Shown: positions 30,001 through 41,985 of the stretch, in pieces | How positions within the stretch are numbered: position 1 is the stretch's first letter | Layout of the letters: each line of letters starts with the position of its first letter | Assembly (NCBI RefSeq): GCF_000003815.2 | Contig: NC_049989.1 | Location: forward strand, 20,184,571 to 20,248,570 | Reading direction: 5' to 3' | DNA: 64,000 nt | Origin: Branchiostoma floridae | Taxonomy: Eukaryota; Chordata; Leptocardii; Amphioxiformes; Branchiostomatidae | Notes under the pieces: model-generated | Databases searched by the model: none | Seen by the model: the letters and a program-made list of their open reading frames with translations, nothing else | What the model was told of the DNA's origin: nothing | Translations under genes and position numbers: made by a program

Positions 30001-33000
30001 CAGTTCTGACTGGTGTAACTGTGTTTTACAGGGACATCCTGAAGAAGGGCGGTTCGGCTGTGGACAGCGCCATCGCGGCGTTAAACTGTGTGGAACTGGT
30101 TCACGGCCACAGCACGGGGCTCGCCGGGGGTTTCATCATGACAATATACAACAAGGAGACAGGCACAGCACAGGTCATCAACGCCAGGGATAGAGCCCCT
30201 TCCGGAGCCTCCAGAGACATGTTTGGGTCGAACAACGCCAGCGTACGGTTCGGTAAGGTCCCTGTCACAAATCAAGGGCATTTTTGGTCGGCCAAAGTAC
30301 GACCGATGTCCTGGCGATTACCCAGGGCTTCGGGCGATTTCTAGCAGCTCGTCTGTTGGAATTTGCCAGCTGTGTACCAAAACGGCAGACGAACGATAAC
30401 TTAAAATTTCCGGTATGAAACATCAACCCCAGTCGAATTTGTGACGAGCCAGATTCTTTTGGGAAAAAATACCGTCGACGCTCCGGTGATTTGAAATTCG
30501 GCGAGCTCCAGCCGATGTAAAGATTCGGCCAGCGTTCGCTTTCATTGTGATGCAGGCTTACGGACACGGTCACAAACGTTTATTAGGTAGCATCCGACAG
30601 TCTTTCGTCAGCGAAGTGACTGGACGAGGAACTGTAGTTACTAGGTTTTAAACCAAAAACTCTTAACCGAAAAACTCTTGCACACAGTTTTAAACGAAAA
30701 ACTCTTGCACACAGTTCTGTAAGTCAGGACAATCCAAATAACACTCTGGAATGTCAGATGATCGGTAATTAGGGGCAGCCCATTGTTTGTGGTATCAATA
30801 CTTGACAAACTACTTTTTCCCCTACCCGGGGTTAACTCGTTACGCATATAATGACTATAATCAAAGGGGACACTCACTCAACCACACAACCGTCCAACCA
30901 CCGGCCGGAGGAGACGTTCTCCTTAATGGCTGAAGATGTCGCGTGCACAGGTCACAAGAGGTCACCATCATCACTCACTCACTCACTCACTCACTCACTC
31001 ACTCACTCACTCACTCACTCACTCACTCACTCACTCACTCATTCACTCACTCACTCTCACTCACTCTCTCACTCACTCACTCACCCACTCACTCTCTCAC
31101 TCACTCACTCACTCACTCACTCACTCACTCACTGACTCACTCACTCACTCACTCACTCTCTCACTCACTCACTCACTCACCTACTCTCACTCATTAACCC
31201 AGCCACTCACTCTCACTCATTCACTCACTCTCACTCATTCACTCACTCACTCACTCACTCTCACTCATTCACTCACTCACTCACCCTCGCTCACTCACTC
31301 ACTTATTCACTCACTCACTGCGAGGTATTGTTGTAAAAACCAATAAAAAGCGTTTTAATGATATACAATACATAACAAATGGTACAGTGACAACAGAGAT
31401 ATGGTCGATCAAATTTAATTGCAAATTAAACAAAAAAATATGACTTGCATCCTGTAAAAATGCTCTATTGAGATAAGAGAAGGATTGAACCCACGAGGTA
31501 AAGCAAAACCTACATACGTATGTAATGATTCTTTTACACACTTGAATTCCGCAGGAGGGTTGTCTGTGGCCGTACCGGGCCAGGTCCGCGGGCTGTGGGA
31601 GGCGCACCAGAGGTACGGGAAGCTGCCGTGGAGAGACCTGTTCCTACCGGCTATACAGCTGGCGGAGGAGGGCGTCTGTATCGGCAAAGCGTTGGACAAG
31701 GCCATCAAAAAGAACCTCGAATTCATCAAAGACCCAAAGAATCACCTGTGGTGAGTTAAGTTAACATTTAAAAGTCCTAGTTTGCATCATTAAAAAAGTA
31801 CGCCATAAAGCAACTAACCTTAAAGTTTATCGACTAATGAAAAAAGTAAACTTTCCTACAAGTATCCTTGCTACTTATCACTAGTGAATGATGAAAGATT
31901 TAAGTTGTGTAGTGTTGAATTCGCATACAAATATATCATATCATAGTATTCCGACAAATAGGCACTTTAATTACTAGTATTGTCATTTGAGATCCACTTG
32001 AGTGTTCAGATTTGTATTGGGAGTTTATGTTGGGTTAGGCGTTCACTCCACCCCATCCAGTGTCTTCCAAGCTTTGTCTTGAAGATGTCGACAGTTTCTG
32101 CTGCTACAACATCCGCGAAGACTTTGTTTCCCTGACGCTAAAGGAGTTTGTTCCGAGTAGCGTATTGCCTAAGGGTTTGACAACCTTGTAGGGATGGCCG
32201 CTGGTGTGTCTATCAGCATTGAAATGGAGATTCTTTTAACGTATCAAAGTAAGGATACATTTACCTTACATTTCCTCATGCTTTGTCTCACAGTGACGTG
32301 TTGTGTGACGAGAACAACAATGTCATGGGTCAGAACATGACTGTGAAGCGGCCCCAGCTTGCAAAGACGCTCCGTGCGATTGCTGATGGAGGTGCAGACG
32401 CCTTCTACACCGGTGACATCGCCAGGAATCTGGTGAAGGACATACAAGACGCAGGTATTTACAGGTTTTGGAGAGGAAAACTANNNNNNNNNNNNNNNNN
32501 NNNNNNNNNNNNNNNNNNNNNNNNNNNNNNNNNNNNNNNNNNNNNNNNNNNNNNNNNNNNNNNNNNNNNNNNNNNNNNNNNNNNNNNNNNNNNNNNNNNN
32601 NNNNNNNNNNNNNNNNNNNNNNNNNNNNNNNNNNNNNNNNNNNNNNNNNNNNNNNNNNNNNNNNNCTGAAGATTTCTCTGTCGGGTGGCCTGACGGTGCT
32701 GTCCCCGCCCCCGCCGGGAGGAGGCGCTGTGCTGAGTCTCATCCTCAACATCTGGGACGGTGAGAAGCAGTCATGGCAGTATTGAATAAGTAACAACAGT
32801 AGTAGCAGTAATAGTGGTGGTAGTGATAGCATCAGCAGCAGCATCAGTAGCTGCTGTTGTTGTTTTGCCAGCAGAAGTAGTGGTTGTTGTTGTGGCGGTA
32901 CGGAAGAAGTGGTAGTAGTGGTAGTATAAGTTGTAGTGTATTAAAAGTCGTATGTAGTTGTAGTAGTTATTGCAGTACTAGTAGTAATAGAAGAAGCAGA

Positions 33001-33021
33001 AGAAGCAGTAGTATTAGCAGC

Positions 33022-33056
<35 letters not shown>

Positions 33057-36000
33057 ATTAGTTGTTGTTGCAGTAGCAGTAGCAATAGAATTAAATTTAG
33101 AATAGAAGTGGTAGTGATAGTAGTAGTAGTAATATAGTAGTAGGAGAATTAACCTTCATAGAATTAGCAAAAGTAGTGTCAGCGGCAGCAGGTGTAGTAT
33201 TAGAAGTGTACTGGGGTCATTTGTTCGCTGAAACAGCCAAATTCTGAAGAAGAAGTGTACTCAAAACATACTCCCAAAACGTGGCATTTCGTTAATAACA
33301 GCTTCCTTCCATCCCTGCCCCAGGCTACGGCCTGAACGCCTCCAGTGTAGACGGTACAGATAACCAGGTGCTGACGTATCACAGGATGCTGGAGGCTTTC
33401 AAGTTCGCCTTCGCCAGGAAAACCGAGCTGGGAGATCCCGACTTCGTCGACATAGAAGAGGTAAGGAAATATCTTCCAGGCACCTTCCTGGATTTGTCCT
33501 AGTACTATCACTCAAATTCGTTGCGATCAAATACTGTAGGCCAATTATCCTCTCTACATAGCTTCAACAACCAACACACCTGCCCAGCAGGCCTTGGACT
33601 TTGCCTTAATCGGCTCCAACAGACACCTACAAAGCTCGAAAAGGAAGGCACTGTACGAACCTGTTAGGCACACTAAGGGCAGACCTCAAGGAAAAAAGGA
33701 CTTGGACCACTGCGGTCAGAAAGAAAACTGCGGGGGCTCAAGAAGCTAGCGATAAATAGGACGCAGTGGAGAAAGATGAAGAAAGACTGATTGTTGATGC
33801 AGAGTGTCCAGACCACTGCATCAGCAGAACACAGTGAACTACTACTACTACATAGCTTAAAGCAACATCTGCAGTCAGATGTGCAAAGGTTAGGTGTGAC
33901 AAGTCGTTCAGTGTAATATAACCAGTCGTTGTCGTGCCGCGTGTCTGCAAAGCTGGTGTAACGGCTATATCGATACAGATACAGATACATCTCTGGCGTT
34001 TGCCGTTGCACTTATAGCAAATCATGATGTGAAATGAAGTACAGGATATTTCTTATTCGTTTCCATACCCGATAAACCTCCTCGTAGCGTAACAGGCCAC
34101 ATGCCAGGTTTGAAGAATATAATCTGCATGAGGGATGGGTTATAGTTATACCTTCCAAAAACGTGCTCTAGCTAGTCACAGTGATAACAACCCACTACCC
34201 CTACAGCGTCACCACATTTACCTTTTCTACAGTTGGTGAAGAAGATGACGTCCAAGTCGTTTGCCGACTCTCTGCGTGAGCAGATCAGCGACACCATGAC
34301 GCACGACTGGCGGTACTACGACCCTGTGTACCACCTTCCCAAGGACGGCGGCACCACACACGTCTCCGTCCTGGGGCCGGGCAACGACGCCGTCTCCGTC
34401 TCAAGCTCCATCAACCAATAGTAAGGCGAACTAGTCATCACCCACTCACTCACAATCGTCTGTTGTGTTGTGTTACATCTTAGAACGTTTATGATACCGT
34501 CCTGTTTCAAACCAGAGGGCGGCTATCGGGCTATTGGGGGGTGGGGGTGGGCGGTAGATGGTCGTTGCCCTGTTGTTGTTGTTGTTTTTTTTCCATCGGA
34601 GTTCGAATAAATCCAGATCCCGGCAACAAATAGACGGCGCGACCTTATCCTCAAAACACGGAGAAGTACCGCCACGGTATCCATGGTTGCAGAGCCCGAA
34701 GCAAACATCACCAGATAATTTATCTTGTAAATATCATTATTGGGAAATTCAAATTCGTTAAATCATGTCCCTTAGCATGAATACCCATTTGGTACATATA
34801 ACATGACTTGAATTTCCAGTTCATATCCAAGATAATGCCTGACGACAGAGTCACTGTCTTGTTCTGTTTTGTTTTGTTTTATTTCTAGCTTTGGCGCAAG
34901 GTTCCGCTCAGTGTCCACAGGAATCATCCTGAACGACGGGATGAGGGATTTCAGCTTCCCGGACATGACAGTACACCACATTCCACCGTGTCCAGGTAAT
35001 ACAAACTGCCACCACGAAAACATCCCAATCAAGTGGATCTCTCATTGTAGTTGCACCCATTAGGGTGGGTGCCACACATACAGAATAGACATGTGAACCA
35101 GAACCCTTCTGTTCCAGGGAATGACCGTACACTACTTTCTTTCGTGTCCGTGAAAGTATTCCTAGAGAAACTCTAACGGTTACAGTTATAGGCAACGCTA
35201 ATAGATCCCGTATGTACAGAATTGTCAAAGTAAAACATTTGCATGTATATGTGGGCTAAAGCCCTTCTTTAGTAATTACCCTGTCTGTGTCTCCCAAGAG
35301 CCATAGAATCTAAGGTGGGTGCCACCTATAACTCTAACGGAAGGTGCTGTAACTTCGGACGTAAATTAACGAGTTCGACATCGAATTGTAACAGTGTCAG
35401 TTGTCTAAAAACTGTTGCGTTTTGACTAATGATAAACGAGAGTGGTGGTGTTTGGGAATTTTCCGTTCAGGAGTTTACTTTACATCATCTGTGCACGATT
35501 TACACCATGAATCTCGGCCGGTAAAACAGAAAATTGTTGTTGTAAATATTGCGTTCCACATTGTTCCATTCTAAATAGGGTACCCTAACTTCGGATTACA
35601 AATACCTCTGTTTCTCTTTGACTCATTGGAACAATTTTAAGAAAACAGAAAGAAGAATTTTGTGTCAACTAGCTTCAGCTTCCCTCTGGTTCGTATTTTT
35701 GGACCGTGCGTAAATTTCCGCCAATGCAAGGCCCGCTGTAACTTAGCGATTGTTTACGCCGCTTGTTGCATTCCAAGTCACTTCAACGCTGACGATCTGT
35801 TGCTTCGTTTGGCGATGAGACTAAATACTTCATTTCACACCCATGGCTCTTGAGTATGAGCGCACAAAATGCCACAAATTTGTTACAAGAATGCCGAAAG
35901 TGTCGGCAGGCATGTTAACACCAGAAACAGATATGCTGACCCCTGCACGGCACCGCATGTGATCTCAAAGTATGCGGCAAATCCCTCCATCAGTTCAGTG

Positions 36001-38363
36001 CAAAGTCATTGATATATTTGAACCAAATCCTCGATTTTTTGGGGGACCGCTAGCTGTGTTTTACTTGGTTTATTTTTGGGCAAGCAATGAGAAATTCACT
36101 TTCAATTATGTTCGTGTTATGATGCACTCAGCGATTTGCATATTGTCAGATGGGCGGGCCGCGCGCTGACTTCAAAGCCTGTCGCGAACTTTATGTGAGT
36201 CTAAGTTTTCATGCAGACATGAGTTTGCTACATCAATGATCCAGTCGCGTCGTGTTTCGTCAGCCGGTCACTGAGATTTTTCAAACTCAAACTTATACGA
36301 CGTGTATAAGCTAGATTAAATGCAATTTTACCGATTTGCGAGCCCTACTTGACTTATGTACAGCGCGACCAGAGGTGCCTGCACTGTTGTAGGTACATTT
36401 CGAACAGCGGTCAACAGATATGACCGTGACGTAACTTGGGGAGGGCGTTCGACGCCACGATTACTTCGTAATTTCAGGTCAGTTTGATTGCCAGATAAAC
36501 TCCCCAGTACCCAAGTTATTGGTGTTTTGTATAGCTGTATGCCTCATGTCTAAAACAACTAACTTTGCAAGGTGATTGTTGAGTAAGTAAAATGTAAGAG
36601 GCGCCACTACACAGTGACCTTGTTTCGAACGTAGCCATTTTAAATGCTCAAATTCCTTGGTTACGCAAAAATCGATTATTGTAAACAAAACCGTGTTTCA
36701 TCCAGACGACAGCTGTGTGCATTAACTTGGGTTCTTCGCGATTTTATTCAGCACTATTGATGAATACAAACATGCCTCATTTCTGCATAAAGGGACAATC
36801 AAAAATTAATCCGAAGTTACAGCACATCCGAAGTTACAGCACCCCCCGTTAAATGTCCCGAAAGGATATTTGGGTAAATAAGTAAAATATAACCTATGTT
36901 GATGAACAACCAGGTAAACAATTTTCAACTCAACAGAACCTTACCACAATACTCTTGTCTTTGTTGATTCATACGCTGATTTATTTGTCCCGAAATGTAA
37001 CAAGACATTACCCTGACCCTCAAGGCAGCACTGTTCATGTGTGGGGTAAACATAAACGACGAACAGCATCACATAGACAATGGACCGATCCTGTCAAACG
37101 CCATATCGAACAAATAGAACCCCCTATTCTATATCGAACACCTCCGTCAAAAACTGCCACAGCGGGACAGAAATGGCTATTTTTGACGGAGGTGTTCGAA
37201 ATAGAACCATGATCGAACAGGGGGCGGGTTTTGGGATCGGTCCATTGAAATTTGTACATTTCTAACATTTACGCTGATAATCAGGATATTTGCTCCACCC
37301 CCCCACCCCCACCCCCGGCCCACAGCTAACTTCATCGAGCCAGGCAAGCGGCCTAAGTCGTCTATGACCCCGTTCATCGTGCTGAACAGTACCGGTGACG
37401 TCAGGCTGGTGCTGGGTGCCGCTGGAGGGGTCAGGTGTGAGACTGCCTCAGCTTATGTAAGTCGTCAATCATGTTTGTTTGTTTGTTTGTTTGTTTGTTT
37501 GTTTGTTTGTTTGTTTGTTTGTATTGCATAAACGGTAAACTGCCTCTCGGTGTAACACACGAAGTTGGTTCTGACGAAGCATATCTAGACAGAGTTATTT
37601 GATCCACTCATACCGCGGGATGAACTCCAACTCTTTTCAATGTGTGATGACTTCTTTAACGTGCTCGAGGTCTGGCTCTCCTAAATCATGGGGCCTTCAT
37701 TTAACGCCTCGTCTATCCACAGAAACGTATGAAGGGAAACTATAATCTTATATATTGTTATTGCCTAATGTCTTATATTGAATAGTTATAGTAACGTACA
37801 TTAAGTACCCTATTCTGTACCGTATGCACAATCAACCACTTAATATTTGTATGTTAGTATTTGAATTATTTACTTGTATTTAGACCAAACTCAATCATTT
37901 CATGTATTTGATTTGTGTTCACTTGCAATAAGTCCCATGGGCATGAATTTGCAATAAAACATTATTTAATCATTCTACAATTTTCTTTTCCAATAGACGA
38001 CGATGCACTACCTTCGCTTTGGAACCAGCCTGGCATCAGCCATAGAACTGCCGCGCCTTCACCACTCGCTCAAGCCGAACAAGATCTACACTGAAGTGGA
38101 CAGGCCTTTCGAGCCAGAGGTGGGAGGGATTTTTTTTTCATTTGACGAAAGAACACCTGCCCGATGATAAAATCGCTGAGGTGGAAATGCTTGTTGCGAA
38201 TTTACCTCTCTTCTCGTTGCAGGAAGTGTTTGCTGGCCTGACGGAGATTCACCGTTGGAAGACGTCCCATGACATAGCCGTACTGCAGGGCGTGGTGCAG
38301 GAGGGAGCCTCTATATTCGCACACTCCGATTCAAGGAAGGACGGGCATGCGGCAGGATTCTGA
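27066..38363 (+). CDS. GGT1: Gamma-glutamyltransferase, copy B (11 exons, exon 5 partly in a gap)
   Basis: Exons 27066-27286, 30032-30252, 31555-31750, 32294-32454, exon 5 visible only as 32666-32759, 33324-33460, 34233-34420, 34889-34995, 37326-37456, 37997-38119 and 38223-38363. All visible exons keep the lengths and phases of copy A, and the missing 56 nt of exon 5 fit inside the gap. Catalytic DGGTTH is intact. Compared with A, SSTIDQ is SSSINQ (the human T399 equivalent is Ser, the N401 equivalent Asn), the E420 equivalent is Gly, and GLGGG is GLAGG. The Arg of NARDRAP is kept. Intron 1 carries at least 16 spare exon-2 acceptors; intron 2 a TCAC satellite; intron 8 a 1.5-kb TIR element and a MITE. 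The product should be a surface gamma-glutamyl hydrolase/transferase; the altered pocket could change substrate preference. Confidence 0.88.
28760..28968. other. Assembly gap, 209 N, in GGT-B intron 1
   Basis: The gap length equals the distance between the matching bases in copy C (47990-48198), so sequence equivalent to the start of the acceptor array is hidden. Confidence 0.95.
28969..30031 (+). repeat. Exon-2 acceptor array of GGT copy B (16 extra units plus a partial)
   Basis: Sixteen copies of the boundary unit start at 29020 and every 61 or 64 bp after it, ending at the functional exon 2 (30032). A truncated copy abuts the gap. A typical unit carries ctgactgg, tgtaactgtgttttacag and then ggacatcctgaagaagggcgg. 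Shorter units lack aac (tgttgtgttttacag). Two late units have ttatag instead of ttacag; the first has cctag. Confidence 0.95.
30970..31319. repeat. (TCAC)n satellite, GGT-B intron 2
   Basis: A long irregular TCAC array with ACTCTC and ATTCAC variants; the same locus in C is 49820-50113 with different internal order. Copy A lacks it. Confidence 0.95.
32484..32665. other. Assembly gap, 182 N, covering the GGT-B intron 4/exon 5 boundary
   Basis: It hides the exon-5 acceptor and first 56 coding bases. The length equals the copy C interval 51276-51457 exactly. Confidence 0.95.
32790..33200. repeat. TAG/AGC-rich simple repeat, GGT-B intron 5
   Basis: Counterpart of the tract in A, longer, with a pure (AGT)n core around 33020-33057. 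Confidence 0.85.
35338..36849. mobile_element. 1.5-kb TIR element in GGT-B intron 8, TAA target duplication
   Basis: Left end cggaaggtgctgtaacttcg; right end on the other strand acggggggtgctgtaacttc. TAA flanks it at 35335-35337 and 36850-36852. Copy C reads aactctaaatgccccg uninterrupted at 54133-54155, and A is also unoccupied, so this is an insertion specific to B. The right end carries a second copy of ccgaagttacagca. No transposase ORF; a non-autonomous, possibly Harbinger-type element. Confidence 0.75.
37078..37247. mobile_element. Hairpin MITE, copy 2, in GGT-B intron 8
   Basis: TIR caatggaccgatcc at the left and ggatcggtccattg at the right. The inner stem pairs atcgaacacctccgtcaaaa with its complement. 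The same element sits at the matching place in copy C (54377-54547), so insertion preceded the B/C split; copy A lacks it there. Confidence 0.8.
37471..37522. repeat. (TTTG)n microsatellite, GGT-B intron 9
   Basis: It begins about 15 bases after the exon-9 donor; C has a shorter run at 54761-54806 and A a shorter interrupted one. Confidence 0.9.
37800..37975 (+). repeat. LINE-like 3' tail in intron 9 of copies B and C
   Basis: An AT-rich segment ending gggcatgaatttgcaataaa acatt, present in B and in C (about 55080-55255) but absent from A, which goes straight to ttctacaattttc. The retrotransposon-tail call rests on the terminal AATAAA and on presence or absence between copies. Confidence 0.4.
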
Positions 38364-38695
38364 TCACTAGCCTAAGTACCATCTTCCGTAGTGACCGCTG
38401 GCTCACTACTTTCGCTTAGCTGAGTACCATCCTCCGTAGTGACCGCTGGCTCACTACTTTCGCTTAGCTGAGTACCATCCTCCGTAGTGACCGCTGGCTC
38501 ACTACTTTCGCTTAGCTGAGTACCATCCTCCGTAGTGACCGCTGGCTCACTACTTTCGCTTAGCTGAGTACCATCCTCCGTAGTGACCGCTGGCTCACTA
38601 CTTTCGCTTAGCTGAGTACCATCCTCCGTAGTGACCGCTGGCTCACTACTTTCGCTTGCTAACCAGCGGTCACTACGGAGGATGGTACTCAGGCT
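38364..38695. repeat. 3' UTR fold-back array, GGT copy B (six units plus inverted copy)
   Basis: Same layout as in copy A: six 48-bp units starting with the atcttcc variant, then the reverse-complement unit and the closing aggctatctgatcac. Confidence 0.85.
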
Positions 38696-40564
38696 ATCTG
38701 ATCACAGACGGAGATTATCATAATTTTTTTTGGTAAAATGGAAAGAGAGAGAAAGAGTTACTTTATACACCTGTGATACATGCAATTTCATATTTGTACT
38801 GTATTTGTGGTCACAATATGATTTAGCTAGTGAGCTGCCTAGTGCCCACATTAATATTGTATTGTCCCTGTTCCAATTCGAATAAGGTCAACGTCAAATT
38901 AATGAGTTTAGACAAGTCTCTGCTGATTATGAAACATATCTGCTCTTACATTTTTTCATCGTCACAAGGAAGATATAGATAGAATTCCAATCCATAGTAT
39001 ATCAAAATTTCTGTATTACTCGCTTGACAATACATAATGTATCTCTCAGCTAATATTCCTGTGTTGTGATCTGTACTTAACGTAATAGGTATGTAACTTT
39101 ATAACTTTGGTACACAGGAATGGTCTAAATTCGTTCAATAAAGCTTCCTATGACTAACATACTTCTGATGTCAAAATATGTTTAATTTTAAAACTCGAAG
39201 TAGATTATTGTCAAGTTGGTGTCAAGGTGCAAAAATCAGCTTATTGTTGTAATTATCTATAGGATAATTTTATGTTGTGTGCTTGTTACACTAAGATACG
39301 TGTAGACAAGATGAGAAGGGGATTTGTACGAACCACTGTAAACCTTGTAATGGCTACTAATCAAAATCCCTTCATTTTAGAAGTAGAGTTTTCCCATTAA
39401 CTCACTCTGGTGGTAAGAGTCTTCAAAGCAGCGTATAATAAATAAAGTATGAAGCTCCTGAAAAATCTATTGTGTGGTCAATTCGTTACATCATACTTAT
39501 CTATTTATTCATTTTTCTTCTTCCTAAGCACAAGAGCTATCGAACACCCCAAAAGTATGACCATAGCTTGTTCAGAAGCTGAGAAAACACACCCGGAAGT
39601 TGCGCTGCAGTACCAAGGGAAGCCGCTAGGGGGCCCAAAATCTAATCATTACCAGTTTTCGTCACACCCTACCAACACACCAAGCATGAAACCAATAATC
39701 CGCCCAGCCTTTCTCGCGTTATCGTGTTGATTGACAAACGCAGGGTAACTAGAGTTCCACGACCCCATACCTTCGCCAAATGATCCTAGCCTTTACAACT
39801 GCTGTGTCAATTGTGTGTTTCCTTAATTATGCAAATAAGGTTCTCATTTGCATAAATTATAGATTACTTGATCATCTCCTTCGCCAAACAACAGGGGTAC
39901 ACATCTATGTTAAGAAAGAACTTCAAGGCTTTTATCGCATTTCCTGATAATTTATGCAAATGAGGACCTCATTTGCATAATTAATGTTCAACGATGTTTA
40001 CCTGTCCATAACTTCCCATAAGAAGTTTCCATCATTTACCACAATGACATTGTAGCATTTTCTCATTGATTATGCAAATTAGGTCCTTATTTTGCATAAT
40101 ATATATCTATCAATATTCTTCTCCTTCTTAGTTACAAATGTCACATGTTGCAATGGTCAATGATAGAACTTAGCGTGTATACATGATTTTCTAATTAATT
40201 ATGCAAATTAGATACCAAATTGCATAATTAATACGTAATTATGTGAAGCATTACTAAAGCTATCTACATACCAAAAATCATAACAATCTGCCAACCCCTT
40301 CTTGAGTTATTCCCTTTCAAAGTCTGGCACTAAACCTGCCCTGCAGTTCCAAAACAAGCCGCTAGGGGGCCAAAACCAATACCACTAACTCTTGGCATCA
40401 AGAGCCGTCTACCATTAAAAATTATAGCCGCAGCATGTTCAGAACTCGAGATATCAAACCAGGAAGTTCCGCTGCAGTACCTTCCCAGGCCGCTAGGTGG
40501 CCCCATATCTAATCGTTTCCAGGTCTCATCAATACCTACACACACACCGAATATCAATACAATC

Positions 40565-40621
<57 letters not shown>

Positions 40622-40747
40622 CTACCCAAAATATAACCTTCTTGGCGAAGCGAAGGTAAATATAACCTCCATGACATTTCATAGAGGCAACAATAAAGCT
40701 TCAACACAATCCGTGTCATTAAAGATCTTCGTTAACGTTCAGACTAC
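38696..40747. other. Downstream flank of GGT copy B
   Basis: Near-copy of the flank after A: poly(A) signal at 39137-39142, the octamer-palindrome block (39823-40230), a (CA)n run at 40567-40617, then the unit-end sequence up to cagactac (40740-40747), where the MULE begins. No gene is seen. Confidence 0.7.
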
Positions 40748-41620
40748 GAATACAGGTCATTTCGTTACATCGTCTTTTCGTTACACGTCATTTCGTTACA
40801 TCATGAAGTCATTTCGTTACATCATGAAGTCATTTCGTTACCTCACGAAGTCATTTCGTTACCTCACGAAGTCATTTCGTTACAGGTTAAAGTCAGGCCG
40901 TTATAATACTTCTTACTATTACTTTGCGTGGTAACAAAAAGCCGGGACTCAAAATTCAATTCTTTTTCTTTTTTCGGCAGATATTGAACGCCGCTAAGCG
41001 CTGGAGGCGTTGACGGGCCACGCTGCATGTCGGCCCGTCGGGTCCACCGGGTGCGCCCGCTCGATGTATTAATAAATGTCGGCTGACTGTTCGATCAAAT
41101 CAACATACACAGGCTGCTAGGAAAATACGTGAAATAATCTACTTCGTTTTGTGGAATTATCCTGCTTTCTAGAAGTTTCCATGAAATTCCATTTTCCTAT
41201 CATGATTGACCATTCTCTGTCTTTGTGGACGTTTTCCCCACATGCGACGCCCTGTTACATTTTTCTTCAGACGTTCAGTGTGGAGAAATCCAGTGTGGAT
41301 ACCGATCGGTGCTATCTGAACCAAGGAGCGATTACACATAATACTAGTATCTGTGGAACTTATCTGTGTTATGTAGTAACTTGAGCATCTATCATATATG
41401 CTGTGATAAATCACGATTTTAGTATCGTTGATATACAGCGCGCGCAGTAAAGAACCTATTGTTGTTAAACCGGCGGGCACGCACTTTCGTAGGCTTCCGG
41501 TCCGTTCGGTGCCGACAAATTGCCCCAAAAACGATATCCACTCCCCCTTCAACTTGAATATTGCAGGCTGATATCTCTCCTTACCATCTTTCTTACTAAA
41601 CACTACCCATGTGCCAGTTT

Positions 41621-41985
41621 AAAAGGAGAAAATATAATGTTTCCGTACATTTCCTACAACACACACGAATATATTCCTATGCCGACAACTGATGCTAGAC
41701 CGTCATGCATTGCATGACTCAAGGGTTCACTGTCCTCCTCCCACCACGTACGTAGTAGTTATAGTGAATACCGTAATACTAGAAGTATACAGGACAAAGG
41801 TCGGTGGGGAACCCAAATGGAACAATAATCTTGTTGTGTATTTCTGACTGTATATAAATATGAAGGAAAAAGGAGAAAATATAATGTTTCTGTACATTTC
41901 CTACAACACACACGAATATATTCCTATGCCGACAACTGATGCTAGACCGTCATGCATTGCGTGACTCAAGGGTTCACTGTCCTCC
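41621..41985. repeat. 118-bp direct repeat inside the MULE 5' region
   Basis: 41621-41738 and 41867-41985 are near-identical (start aaaaggagaaaatataatgt, end ttcactgtcctcc), separated by 128 bases. The copies lie upstream of the transposase gene; duplicated promoter or transposase-binding sequence is possible but unproven. Confidence 0.8.

Noticed and set aside
28969-30031. Regular short repeats that could suggest a CRISPR array
   Set aside because: Units are head-to-tail with no unique spacers, derive from a splice boundary and lie in a eukaryotic intron.
29921-30193. Open frame starting MARLWTVLTG through the acceptor array (and its twin at 48771-49043)
   Set aside because: It reads across decoy units and then through exon 2 in the wrong frame; it is a by-product of unit length, not a separate gene.
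30851-31346. Long Ser/His/Leu-rich frames (and 49701-50210)
   Set aside because: Translation of the TCAC satellite; three frames are open because the repeat contains no stop.
33530-33850. Possible retroelement coding remnant in intron 6 of B and C
   Set aside because: The stretch has stops in each frame and no motif clear enough to name; left unassigned.
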